The notes beneath the pieces are model-generated. The model was not told where the DNA came from. It saw only the letters and a list, made by a program, of their open reading frames with translations, and searched no databases. From NCBI GenBank assembly GCA_030161315.1, contig BSQW01000004.1, positions 3,224,001-3,288,000 of the forward strand: a DNA stretch of 64,000 bases. The letters run 5' to 3'. Positions 11,564 through 23,365 of this stretch are shown here, piece after piece (position 1 is the stretch's first letter; each line of letters begins with the position of its first letter). The translations under genes and the position numbers were made by a program. Source of the DNA: Eutrema japonicum. Lineage: Eukaryota; Streptophyta; Magnoliopsida; Brassicales; Brassicaceae.

Positions 11564-11967
11564 GTTTTATTTTACAAATATGTGATTCACCGATGCTTAT
11601 TTTGTGTGTTATATTCTATTTAGCATTACTTCAAACTAATCTTAAAGCCTAGTGATATGATAATAATGTAGACCAAATAGAAATCGAATAACATAGATAC
11701 CAATCAATTTGTATCATATCTCAGCAATAGCACATCTTCACGGCATGTATCACTTCCCGTACTACTTCATGTACTACTTCGTGACTGGTACAACAACATT
11801 TCAACACATACATTTTCAGTTTTATTTTACAAATATGTGATTCACTGATGCTTATTTTATGTGTTATATTCTATTCAACATTACTTCAAATTAATATTAA
11901 AGCCTAGTGATATGATAATAATATAGACCAAACGGAAATCGAATAACATAGATACCAATCAATTTGT
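11460..11967. repeat. 255-bp tandem duplication across an LTR border
   Basis: Unit 1 (11460-11714) contains the last 104 bp of the right LTR plus 151 bp of flanking DNA. Unit 2 (11715-11967) repeats both parts with several substitutions. Because the unit crosses the LTR/flank junction, the duplication happened after the retrotransposon inserted. Confidence 0.88.
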
Positions 11968-12238
11968 GCAAAATGTATTATTCATATACGCGATAAAAAG
12001 TAATGGAGTATCAACAAATTGGTAGGTAATTCATGCGTGCGTGATAAAAAGCTATTTATTCTATCCCGATGAAACGTGGCTGAATTTATATTTTAGTATC
12101 GACTCATTAAGGTCATGTCGGAATTTTCTTAAATTTAATTATTAAAACTTCCTTTTGCCAAAAGAAAAATTTGGTTACAAGAGAAGAAAGAGGCTGAGAA
12201 TTCCGTGCTAAGGATAAGATGATAGCATCGCTATATAT

Positions 12239-12244
<6 letters not shown>

Positions 12245-12308
<64 letters not shown>

Positions 12309-12310
12309 AC
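12245..12310. repeat. (TA)n microsatellite
   Basis: An almost uninterrupted run of TA dinucleotides flanked by CACACA on both sides. The surrounding interval 11968-13690 is AT-rich and shows no gene or other structure I can support. Confidence 0.95.
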
Positions 12311-13706
12311 ACATATATATATACTTTTAAAAAATTGTGTTCCCACCAAAAACATGATCTATAGACCATGATATATACCATTGAAAAGGAAAGTAAAAAT
12401 CTTTATAAAAAAAAGTATAAATAACGAAGAACATGTTGTAAAATCCTATAAAAAATATAATTACTCACCTTTATATAAACAATTTCCTACTCTTTCAACA
12501 AACTTTCTACTTTCTCAACTTTTGAGAATAAATTTATATTAAAAGTTTCTTATATTGTGAAATTTATAGAAAAATAAGAAAGTAAGTGATAGAATACTTG
12601 TTTTCGTGTCTGTTAAAAAAAGATAATATGTCGATTCATAAAAGAAATATAAAATCAAATATGGTACAAAAATAAAATAATACAAATAGAAATAGGAAAA
12701 TCAATTCGAGAAGGCTTTGGAAAAATATATCTATAATAATCTAAATAATAAAAAGTAAACCTAATTTAAATAGTAATAGAAAAATTTAATTATTTGATAA
12801 CATGTGATAAAATTTAATTCAAAATCAAATAATAAAAAAAGAGAGAATCAAAATTAATAAATTAAGAATTGTTATCTTTCTTGGTGGTTTCACATCAGCA
12901 TTCTCAATCTTGTTTATTTGATTTTATGGGTGATAATTTGATTTTGTTTTCCATTTTTCCATTTTCGTTCTTTTTTTACGGATTATAAAGTATTAAATTA
13001 TAATCCGCATGCATATATATATGTGGGTTCTAACTTAATATACTATGAACCAACAAAGAAATTATATGAACCAACCAACAAACACATGATATGTTTATGT
13101 AATGGATGCAATTTTAATTGAATTTTTAGTGTTAATTGGTTTTTCGATTTTAGTTTTAGGTTTTGGTGTAAGAATTTAATTTCAGCAATCCAGATCATAA
13201 AGTTATGATGAGAACTAATTTTTAAAAAACTTGATTAGATGATTAAAAAACAAGAGATTTTCAATTTTTAAGAAAATCAATTGTCTACAAATTTGGTTGG
13301 ATGATCCATTTAGTATTTGAAGAATAGAAAGAGAAGAAGAAAAATACCAAACAGTCATCTAAAACTACACCCAATCAAAGACTGAGAAAACTTTTGGATG
13401 GAAATCTAAGCGGGTACCTTACTTGGTCGAGAAAATTTGTTGTCAGATCTGAATAACTATTTTTCAAGTATTCAATTAGTGCATATGAAAGCAAACCCTG
13501 AATAACTAAAATTTAAAACCATCGTCATCATAACAAGAGACTAATCTGCAAAAATCTGATAAATGTTCCGTACGTACAAGCTTAAAAGAAAGAAATACAA
13601 GGCTTGGCGATATGAAACATTAGAGTTGTACACGACATGTTTTCATCCAAATTAAAAGGCCGTGGGGTAAATTTAATAAAGCCAAACAAAAATGTAGAGT
13701 GAAGTA

Positions 13707-14631
13707 GGGGAAATTATTCATTTTATTCTTCAACTATTTTCGTTCGCTCAATTTATTTCTCAACTATGGCTTGCTCAAAATAATTCCTCAATTTGTAGTT
13801 GACTGTGCAAAATCGGGATTAACAAAGTCAAACGCTAATTACTAAATGGATATAAGTCTACTAAATCGGCTGTAACTCCTACAATAACACCCCGAATGAG
13901 TTGAAACTACTTCCATTGGAAAGCTAACTCAATTTTCAATAACTTTCATGAAGAGCACCATATCTAAATTCAAATAAAAAACTTCCATCCGAGTCGATCT
14001 TCTAGACACATATTTTTGATGCAAGATCGACTCAGATGGAAGCCTTCAATTTGGATTTAGTTTTGGAGCTCTTCATCAAAGTAATAGTAAATTGAGTGGG
14101 CTTTCCAATGAGAGTAGTTTAAACTGATTCGGGTTGTATTGAAAGAGTTACATCCACTAAATGGATACATGTTCACTAAATCGGCTCTAACTCCTTCAAT
14201 ACATCCCCAAATGAGTTGAAACTACTCAAATTGGAAAGCTAACTCAATTTTCTATAACTTTTATGAAGAGCTCCAAAGCTAAATCCAAAGGAAAGGCTTC
14301 CATCCGAGTCTATCTTGCATCAAGAATATGTGTCTAGAAGATCGACTCGGATGGAAGTATTCTATTTGAATTTAGATATGGCGCTCTTCATAAAAGTTAT
14401 AGGAAATTGAGTTAGCTTTCTAATGGAAGTAGTTTCAACTCATTTGGGGTTGTATTGAAAGAGTTACAGCCGATTTAGTGGACATGTATATATTTAGTAA
14501 TTAGCGTTTGACTTTGTTAATAATAATTTTGCATAGTCAACTATAAATTGAAGAATTATTTTGAATAAGCCATAGTTGAGGAATAAATTGAGTGAACGAA
14601 AATAAATCAGAAATAAAATGAGCTATTTCCC
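13707..14631. mobile_element. Palindromic Mutator-like MITE with 9-bp target duplication
   Basis: The 925-bp element is flanked by identical 9-bp repeats AGTGAAGTA (13698-13706 and 14632-14640), the target-duplication size of Mutator-type elements. Its ends are inverted repeats of more than 100 bp (GGGAAAT...TCATTTTATT, CTCAACTATGGCTT, GTTGACT...GCAAAAT). The centre also folds back: the words CTAAATCGGCT, ATGAGTTGAAACTAC and CCGAGTCGATCTT recur in both orientations. No transposase ORF is present, so it is non-autonomous. Confidence 0.9.
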
Positions 14632-14905
14632 AGTGAAGTAGAGCTATTATTATTATTGACGATAACAATTATACTAACAGTGTTGTGCTTTCGCAGCTTG
14701 ATTCTAGTCATTTTGTTTGGTGAAATATATAGATGACCCATGACGTCAACAATCAACATAACAAAAAAAAAAAACACATAAATAAGAGAAAGAAAGGTGA
14801 TACACGACTTTTTAAAAATGCTTATCTTTCTTAAAATCGAATCGAGGCAAATCAAACCAAAGCAAATTAAACTTGGGGTTTATTGAGTTGATTTGTTTTT
14901 AACTA

Positions 14906-15218
14906 CGTTTTTTTTTTTTTTTTGATAATCTGGGCTGTCCGGTCGACATTCTACCGGAAAGATGAGGACTGGCTACCACATGCCAAACCAGTAAGACTTC
15001 GCGTCTTTCGACTATTGCCTAGAATGAGTTGGTCCAACTGACAAAGCCTCCTCACGGGTTTTCAACTGGGCCGAAGCCCAGTGCCAGCTTCCACACATGG
15101 TCGTGATTAATGTTTCGAGCATCCGCGCAGAGGGGGAATCGAACCCGGATTCCCCGTTGGTAGAACAATCCCACCTTTCCACTACCACTCGACCACGTCC
15201 ATGTGGGCTTATTCATTT
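14906..15218 (-). mobile_element. tRNA-derived SINE
   Basis: Read on the minus strand, the head has an A-box-like TGGTCGAGTGG and a B box GGTTCGATTCC, the two internal RNA polymerase III promoter elements of tRNAs. A unique body follows and the element ends in an A run (the T run at 14908-14923 on the plus strand). It is flanked by near-identical 15-bp target repeats, ATTTGTTTTTAACTA (14891-14905) and ATTTGTTTTGAACTA (15219-15233). It has no coding capacity and would depend on LINE enzymes. Confidence 0.88.
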
Positions 15219-15542
15219 ATTTGTTTTGAACTAGTTAACAACTTTTATTTTTACAATAGGTGTAAATGGAGTACATGCGTACTTAGAGGCACATGTGTTT
15301 TCTACATCACGATACAAATTTGTTATAAGTTATAACTATATATATATATATATTAACATATGGACTTGGATTGGACGTGTATCTGTGACTGAGAGCTTTC
15401 TAATGAAAAATAGCCATGTAACATTTATGTGCGCCTAATTAAAGTTCAATAATTTAATTAATCAGATTGTGACTATCATTCTATTTGTTTTTCTTTAATG
15501 TGATATTACGGTCAGAGATTTGTCGCCGGGTAAACCCTGTTT

Positions 15543-15545
<3 letters not shown>

Positions 15546-15607
<62 letters not shown>
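15546..15607. repeat. (TA)n microsatellite
   Basis: About 30 TA repeats. Apparent reading frames of alternating Tyr and Ile across it are artefacts of the repeat. Confidence 0.95.
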
Positions 15608-15610
<3 letters not shown>

Positions 15611-15750
15611 TTAATAGAAATTCTTTGGTAGTGCATTGGAATTGTTTTATGGTAGGCACTTGTCGGTATCAGTCCCAAGGAAACATGTTAGATATTTTTT
15701 TCAAACTATCTCAAAATAAAACATTTTGCTGTAGATTTGGAATATCCAAA

Positions 15751-15796
15751 CAGAGAACAGAGAACAGAGAACAGAGAACAGAGAACAGAGAACAGA
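15751..15796. repeat. (CAGAGAA)n minisatellite
   Basis: About six head-to-tail copies of a 7-bp unit CAGAGAA. Confidence 0.92.
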
Positions 15797-15900
15797 TCTA
15801 TGTGCTGGTAGACCCAAACAAAAAAAAGACATCCGAATGAAAAGTAGATAAAACCAAACCGAAATGGAAGCTTCTAGCAAAAAGATAATAGCCGCACTTA

Positions 15901-17705
15901 GGGATGTTAATATGGGCTTAAACTCACAGGGTTAGCCCGGACCCTGTATGAAAAATTAAGTCCTAAACCCTATATTTTATAATAAAGTTAAAAAAGCTGA
16001 ATTTATAGGGTTAAGTTTTTTACAGGACCTAAGTTTTTAACCCAATTTTTAAAAATAAAAACCTAAACAACACCAAAATCAAATGTGTAAACCAAAATCA
16101 TTTTTTTCCGCCAAAAACTTAAAACTTGTTTTCCCGCCAAAAACGTAAAATTCTGTTATCCCGCCAAAAACGTAAAATTCCGTTTTCGCGCCAAAAACGT
16201 AAATTCTTGTTTTCCCTCCTAAAACTTAAAATTCCGTTTTCCCGCCAAAAACGTAAATTATCGTTTTCCCGTCAAAAACGTAAAATCTCGTTTTCTCGCC
16301 AAAAACGTAAAATCCCGTTTTTCCGCCAAAAAACGTAAAATCTCGTTTTCCGCCAAAAACGTAAAATTTCGTTTTTCCGCCAAAAACGTAAAATCTCATT
16401 TTTTCGCCAAAAACATAAAATTCCGTTTTCCCGCCAAAAACGTAAAATCCCGTTTTCCCGCCAAAAACGTAAAATCCCGTTTTCCCGCCAAAAACGTAAA
16501 ATTCCGTTTTCCCTCCTAAAACTTAAAATTCCGTTTTCCCGCCAAAAACGTAAATTATCGTTTTCCCGCCAAAAACGTAAAATCTCGTTTTCTCGCCAAA
16601 AACGTAAAATCCCGTTTTCCCGCCAAAAAACGTAAAATCTCGTTTTCCGCCAAAAACGTAAAATTTCGTTTTCTCGCCAAAAACGTAAAAGCTCGTTTTT
16701 CCGCCAAAAACATAAAATTCTGTTTTCCCGCCAAAACGTAAAATCCCGTTTTCCCGCCAAAAACGTAAAATCCCGTTTTCCCGCCAAAAACGTAAAATTC
16801 CGTTTTTCCGCCAAAAATATAAAATTCAGTTTTCCCGCCAAAGAAGTAAAATTCGGTTTTCCCGCCAAAAACGTAAAATTCGATTTTCTCGCCAAAGAGT
16901 GAAATTATGTTTCCCGCCAAATACGTTAAATTTTGTTTTCTTGCCAAAACATAAAATTTCGTTTTCCTGCCAAATATGTAAAATCTCATATTTCCGTCAG
17001 CAACGTAAAATCATGTTTTCCGTCAAAAAGTTAAAATCCCATTTTCCCGCCAAAAAAGTTAAAATAATGTTTTCCCGCCAAAACGTAAAATCTCGTTTTC
17101 CCGCCAAAAACGTGAAATTCTGTTTTCTCGCCAAAAACGTAAAATATCGTTTTCCCGCCAAAAACGTAAAATCATGTTTTCCAGCCAAAAACGTAAAATT
17201 CCGTTTTCTCGCCAAAAACGTAAAATCCTGTTTTCCGTCAAAAAGGTGAAATCTCATTTTCCCGCCAAAAAGTTAAAATCTTGTTTCCCGCCAAAAATGT
17301 AAAAATATCTTTTGTTTTACTTTTTAAAATAATAACTTGAATGATGCAAAGATGAAAATGACATTAATTAAATAAATGTAATTTGTTGTTCTAATTATAA
17401 AGAAAAAAGACTAATTTTACCAAAAAAAAAAGAAAGAATAATACTGTTTACAGGGCTAATGCAGGGTTTACGACCCTGTTTAAAAAAGAAAATAAAATTA
17501 GTTGTGTGGTTCGTGTCTTACTCTTAAAACTTATTATAAAGACTGTTTCTTAAGTAAAAAAAATATGGCCACTTCAAAAAGGTCTTAAAAGGGTTTAACC
17601 CTATATTACAAATTTTATAGGGCTTAAAAAAGGTTAGGGTTCATTTAGGACTGGATTTTAAATAAACAGGGCTGGGTTGGGTTTAAAAACCCTTATTAAC
17701 ATCCC
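15901..17705. mobile_element. TIR-bounded DNA element carrying an E2F-like site array
   Basis: The ends are inverted copies: GGGATGTTAATATGGGCTTAA on the left and, on the opposite strand, GGGATGTTAATAAGGGTTTT on the right. Subterminal ACAGGG/CCCTGT words also occur on both sides. The interior is dominated by a tandem array. No transposase ORF is present and I could not identify a target-site duplication, so the superfamily is open (hAT-like or Mutator-like). Confidence 0.7.
16110..17300. repeat. Tandem array of about 27-bp units with E2F consensus sites
   Basis: About 45 units of roughly 26-28 bp follow the consensus TTTTCCCGCCAAAAACGTAAAAT plus a few variable bases. More than a dozen units keep TTTTCCCGCCAAAA exactly, which is the textbook E2F/DP binding site. 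Other units carry single changes such as TTCTCGCC or TTTCCGCC. Long frames through the array (repeats of FLAGKR or FWREN type) are products of the periodicity and not genes. Whether E2F proteins bind here is an inference. Confidence 0.9.
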
Positions 17706-19280
17706 CAGTATTCTTGGTTTCCAAACTTCAGTTCGTACGATATTTTTTGTTCCATTTTCATGTTATTTGTCGTACAACTGTTTATGACTTTATTCATTCG
17801 CCAATTAAAGCATTTGCTATTTAGTGTTGGCGCAAGATAGTTATGTAAAAATATTTCATCTGCCGACAAAAAAAAAATTACATATAGGAAAATCATTTTA
17901 TGCCTCAGTTAACGCATTAAATGAGTCATGGCTCCTATTGGTAAAACGTAGATTCGTGGGGGATGATGGACTAATTTTGTTACTTTACATGATATCAATT
18001 GTAAATTAATAATTTATCTGTTTCACAAAAAAAAAAAAATTAACTTATTTTTTTGTTTCAAAAAGAATATCGTTTTATATTTTCAATAAAAAATTTTCAT
18101 ACATAATTATTGTTTTAGTTCTTATTTAAAGATAATAACCTTTGAATTTAAATCATTTAAATTAAAATTTTAGTTTATTAAATAGAAGTATAATAATATA
18201 TATTACAAATTTCTTAATCAACGTGAATTGTGTCAAAATGATATTGTTTGTGAAACATAGAGAATAATATTATGTCAAAATATGATATTGTTTGTGAAAC
18301 ATAATGACTATTATTTAATGTTTCTGACATTCAGCAAAACCAAATGACCAAAATAGAAAAGAAAAATAGGCCATTTCACCAGTTTTCAATTCAACAAACT
18401 TTTCTCCTATATTTCATTCTGCATATTCTTTTTTTTTATTCCATGATTCCCTAATGCTACCAAACAGAACATTAGCTATAGACTTTTATGATGAGAGACA
18501 AATAAGCTAATGAGTAATGGGCCTAATGGCTATGAGTCTCTTACATCTCCGGGCATTACCATATAATGGATTTGAGTCTTTTTAAAATGGAGCACATGTT
18601 GCAAAAAAGGAAAACATAGAGCTTTATTACAAAAAAAACATAATTTTTTTTGTTTGTTTATAATGGTTGATCTGCTTAGAAGAAAAAAAACTTGCAGCTT
18701 TACAGAGAGTTTTGAATAAACATCTTTTCTTTAAATAAATAAAACCATGTGGTCATGTATATATAATAGTCAAATAAGTAAATAACAAATAAAAAACTTA
18801 GAGAAGCATGAACTTTGATGCCTGGAAGAAACAAGGGGCCAAAACCATCCACTAACTACTTGACCATATTTTAATTATCACCTTTAACAAAATATCACAC
18901 CTAAAAATATAAAGCATTTTGCATTAATTTCTTGTCGACATTTTATGAAAAAAATAAAATTAAATAAATGCGAATGTTCTGATAAAAAAAAAAAAAAAAC
19001 AGCGAATGAGAAGTCAAAACCGTAATTTTATCCACCGCTTGCACACCTTCACCGTACGTGTCTTTTTCGTACTTTCACAATTCGTCATTCCAACTATAAA
19101 TAAATAACCAATATTTAATGAGTTAATTAATATTAAAATAAATACTTTCTAAAAAAAAAGATAAAGATGGAATGCCCAAAAAAAAGATAAATAAATAAAC
19201 GTAACCTTTAACCTTTAAAAGCGTACGCAGAGAGCTCAACGACCCACACACTAAAAAAATATATTCTTTCTTCTTCTCCA
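17706..19280. other. Intergenic DNA upstream of the MFS transporter
   Basis: AT-rich sequence with no gene. A short direct repeat of ATATTGTTTGTGAAACATA occurs at about 18241-18302. The stretch just before 19281 is the likely promoter and 5' leader of the transporter. Confidence 0.6.
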
Positions 19281-21459
19281 ATGGGCTTCGGGAGATCTTC
19301 TTCCTCTTCTTCTTCCTCGGCTCTGAAATGGCTTGGTTTCGTTACGGCTGTTTGGGTCCAATCTATCTCCGGCAACAACTACACTTTCTCCAATTACTCC
19401 GACGCTCTCAAATCCCTAATGAACCTCACTCAGCTCGAGCTAAACAATCTCTCTGTCGCTAAAGACGTCGGAAAAGCCTTCGGAATACTCGCCGGACTTG
19501 CTTCCGATCGTCTTTCCACTCCCGTCATCCTCCTCATCGGCTGTTTCGAAGGCCTTCTCGGTTATGGTGTACAATGGCTCGTCGTAAGCCGCACGATCCA
19601 ACCTCTATCTTACTGGAAGGTGCTGATTATATTCCCAATCTGAAATTGCTAAACCCTAGATTTCTTCTTCTATTTTATATATGTTTGCTGTTGTGTAGAT
19701 GTGTGTTTTCCTCTGTATGGGAGGAAACAGCACGACGTGGATGAACACGGCGGTTCTAGTGACTTGCATACGGAATTTCCGGCGGAATCGTGGTCCAGTT
19801 TCTGGGATTCTCAAAGGATACGTCGGTTTGAGCACTGCGATTTTCACGGATCTGTGCACTGCTCTGTTTTCTGCCGATCCGGCTTCTTTTCTGGTTCTCC
19901 TCGCCGTCGTGCCTTTCGCCGTCTGTCTCACGGCTGTATTCTTCCTCCGTGAAATCCCTCCGGCTACTTCCTCCGCCGAGGAAAACGAAGAGACTCGGTA
20001 CTTCGCCGTGTTCAACATCGTCGCGGTTGTGGTTGCTGTGTACCTCCAGTCGTATGACATCATCGGAATCAAAACCGGAGCATTCTCCGTCGCATTCGCC
20101 TCTATACTTCTCATCCTCTTAGCTTCTCCTATCGCCGTCCCTTTCCACGCCTTCATCCGGAGCTTAAATGTGAAAGAAGAAGACGTGGAAGGACGAATCG
20201 ACGAACCGTTGCTGAGATCCGAGACCTTGGTTGGTGCGGATGACGAGTTGCCACCGTTTCCTAAGCTTTTGAAGGAAGAGGAAGCGATAGAGAAGAAAAG
20301 GCCGGTGCTTGGAGAAGACCACACCATACTCGAAGCGATGTTGACCGTTGACTTTTGGGTGTTGTTCGTGTCGTTCCTGTGTGGGGTAGGTACTGGTTTA
20401 GCTGTGATGAACAATATGGGTCAGATCGGGCTTGCGCTTGGTTACACCGACGTCTCCATCTTTGTCTCCATGTTGAGCATTTGGGGATTCTTTGGCCGGA
20501 TTCTCTCCGGTACGATCTCCGAGTACTTTATCAAGTAAGTCACTTCACATAAACACTTTCCTATTAAAGATTCTTTAAAATAGGGAAACTGGTTTAACGA
20601 TTATTTGAACATAGATCTTGTTTAAGTTGTAACGTGACTTTGAAAATCCTCATGTGAGTTCTGAGTGAAGTCAGATTCCTCTGTTTCATCCTTGCTTTGC
20701 CGCTAAGGAAGACTGTTCCTACGAATTGAATATTTTTCCATTTACATGATATCTCCTTTTAATGGGTTTTCAATAAAAGCATGAAATTAATTTAATAGAC
20801 CGGTCCAATATCTATCTAGTGCCGGGGGACCATTTAGAAAAGTTTCCATTTTTTTTTTTTGCGTTGAAGATCTTCTTCAAATTTATTTGACAACATGAGA
20901 TCGTGGGACCTTGAATAGTCTTGTTATTAACTTTTATTGCATTGTCTAATCTTGAAAATGTGATATTTTGTTTCTCCAATTCAATAGAAAATCTGGAACA
21001 CCAAGACCATTGTGGAACGCAGCATCTCAAATCATCATGGCCGTAGGTTACCTACTGATGGCTTTAGCCATGCCAGGTTCACTATACATCGGTTCAATGG
21101 TGATTGGGGTTTGCTACGGAGTACGGTTAGCCATAACCGTACCAACAGCCTCAGAGCTATTCGGTCTCAAATACTACGGACTCATCTACAACATCCTCGT
21201 ACTGAATTTACCACTTGGCTCGTTCCTCTTCTCGGGTCTTCTCGCCGGTTTACTCTACGATGCTGAAGCCACACCGACTCCTGGTGGTGGCAATACGTGT
21301 GTAGGAGCTCACTGTTACCGTCTTATCTTCATTGTAATGGCGTTTACTTCCATTATTGGGGTTGGTCTTGATATTTTGCTTGCGTTTAGAACAAAGGAGA
21401 TCTATGCGAAGATTCATGCGAGCAAGAAGTCTAAGAAATCTAGTGATAATCTTCGATGA
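19281..21459 (+). CDS. Nodulin-like major facilitator superfamily transporter
   Basis: Three exons, 19281-19619, 19699-20534 and 20988-21459, join in frame to 548 residues. The start MGFGRSSSSSSSSALKW is a serine run before the first membrane segment. The protein has the plant nodulin-like MFS layout: an N-terminal block (WVQSISGNNYTFSNYSDALK, KAFGILAGLASDRL), many hydrophobic segments, a charged central loop (residues about 255-320, EEDVEGRIDEPLLRSE) and a C-terminal half with GRILSGTISEYF, GTPRPLWNA and YYGLIYNILVLNLPLGSF. It corresponds to AT4G34950 by position and sequence memory. The substrate is unknown; a membrane transport role is family knowledge. It ends in a lysine-rich tail. Confidence 0.93.
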
Positions 21460-21556
21460 GAGTTTAAGTTGAAACTCCATTTGCTTTTGGTAAAATCATT
21501 TTTTTGGATGTTAGTTCTATAGTATTATTGTGTGTATTTTCGAAAGTTTTATGTTA

Positions 21557-22242
21557 TCTCTATAATGTTATTTAAGAAGACATTTTTTTAAAATGAACAT
21601 TGTTTTGTAAGTTATTACATGAAATGCCATTACAAATAACAAAGAATAAATGAAATAGGAAATGATATAATAGTCTTTTAAAATTATTGATTATAATATA
21701 AAAACAATATATTTTGCATTAAAAAAGTTATTTATTATTTAATTTCTTAATTATTTTTAATACTACATATTTTAAAATAATAATCAATTCATATTCGAAA
21801 TCTTGCTATATTACAAATGAATTCAAATAAAAAATCTATTCAAAATCTTGCTAAATTTTTCACTATAATTTATTATATTTTATTTGAATATATATCAAAA
21901 CAAAAGCTCAAAAATATTTTACTAATTTTATAAAAAATTAGACACAAGAAAACTATATTTTTTTAAGAGTTCGTAGACTAACTACAAAAACTAGAGTCAT
22001 TAACGGTGCATATTAGAGTTATGTTTTCAAGATTATAATTTTTTTTGCGGATTATCCTGAATAATATTTTAGTTCAATGCAAAACGGGTTAAATAGATAA
22101 ATTATTACAAATTGACATATTTATCTATTATAAAAAGTTAGCTATATTTTAAAATTCAGATAAAAACAATTTTATTAAATTTCAAAACAATTTTTTAAAA
22201 AAAAATTATTATTCGTTATAATTAGTGCGTGTTAAATCCTAG
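21557..22242 (+). mobile_element. Non-autonomous Helitron-like element, copy 1
   Basis: The element starts TCTCTATAATG after an A and ends GTTAAATCCTAG before a T, matching the A|TC...CTAG|T rule for Helitrons. Its interior is AT-rich and shared with copies at 34457-35142 and, in its 3' half, 25860-26138. The subterminal hairpin seen in the third copy is degraded here. It has no coding capacity and makes no target duplication. Confidence 0.7.
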
Positions 22243-22594
22243 TATATATATAAGTTAAGTGTTGTTTTTAAACCAGTTGTATGGTGTACGTTCATAGAAT
22301 GGAAATCGGTAGTTTAGATATCTCACACACACACACATGATTGTGCCAGTAACAAGGTAGAGACTATAAACTGTTGGTCTAATAAGAGAAACGTTGAAAA
22401 AAAGGGAAAAGCGCAACAAGCTCCTAGCGCGGGGAAGCTATGGCGGAAATGGGCGGAGCTCATTCTAAAACTTCAATCCCTCCTCTGTTTTCGTCTCTCT
22501 ATCTTCTTCCTCTGTAAATCGCTGATCTCTCTCTCGCTCGCTCCTATTAGTCCTCTGTTTTCGATTTTATCTTATTGATATTCAGTGTTGAGTA

Positions 22595-22930
22595 AATGAA
22601 AACAGAGAAGACAACCGTTCGTCACAAATCAAGCAGAAACCGAAGAGGAAGCTGGAGGATTACTTGGATCCTGTTCTTCTACACACGATCTCTTCCAGAA
22701 TCGGTCGAACGGAGACCAAGGAAAAGCAAATGAAGAGGAAGGATGTCTTCGTGAATACAAATCAGAGAAAGGAATTCGATTGGCCTGTTGACCGATTGGA
22801 TCCATTGATCAACGATCCGAACCGCGATACTGCCCGAGATTCCGGGGAAAATACGGCGGAACACGATTTTTTGCTCCGACCATCTCGCCGCCGAAGCGCT
22901 TCCCCGATCTGGAAGGTGAAAGATAACTAA
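22595..22930 (+). pseudogene. Unidentified short coding fragment
   Basis: A reading frame of non-random composition runs to a TAA at 22928-22930 and includes KPKRKLEDYLDPVLLHTISS, FDWPVDRLDPLINDPNRD and an Arg-rich end. It has no ATG in its own frame upstream. The ATG at 22595 (MKTEKTTVRH) is in another frame and would need a frameshift within about 40 bases to join. I do not recognise the protein. It may be a decayed gene or the last exon of one whose 5' part is elsewhere. The preceding 22.44-22.59 kb looks like a CT-rich 5' leader. Confidence 0.35.
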
Positions 22931-23365
22931 CACGGCGCAGGATAGCAAATTTGTTGCAGCGATAACGTGCGCCGAATATCGCAAAGGAGTTTGTTACGTC
23001 GCCGTTTTGTAACTATTATAGACGAAATTTCATTTACTCGTCCAACAGAAGAAACTAGTAAAAGAAAAGCAATTTGAAAAACAAAAACGGAATAAAGAGA
23101 ACAAAGCTTTGAACAAGAATCCAAAACAAGCTTAAAGTCAGATATTATTTGATATACAATCTAAAATCAATATAGTAGGTTTGACTTACAACATAGTCTA
23201 TACATTCATAACAATATCTATGAGCATAACCAATGTATATATATACAGAGATCTTCATCAAACATTTGAGAAGACAAATAGAACACGTCAAAGAAGAGAA
23301 CAAAACTCGTGGGGCGAAAACAAAAAGAGTTTGGTTCATACTAGAGAGCGACTCTTTGTCATAAA

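Noticed and set aside
15120..15205. Possible tRNA gene (B-box match)
   Set aside because: The match belongs to the SINE head: it has an A tail, target duplications and no cloverleaf I could complete.
15481..15840. ORFs with Tyr-Ile repeats
   Set aside because: They are translations of the (TA)n microsatellite.
16126..17257. Several long ORFs with repeats such as FTFLAGKR and FWRENGIL on both strands
   Set aside because: They arise because the 27-bp tandem unit is a multiple of three and free of stops; they appear in several frames and strands at once.
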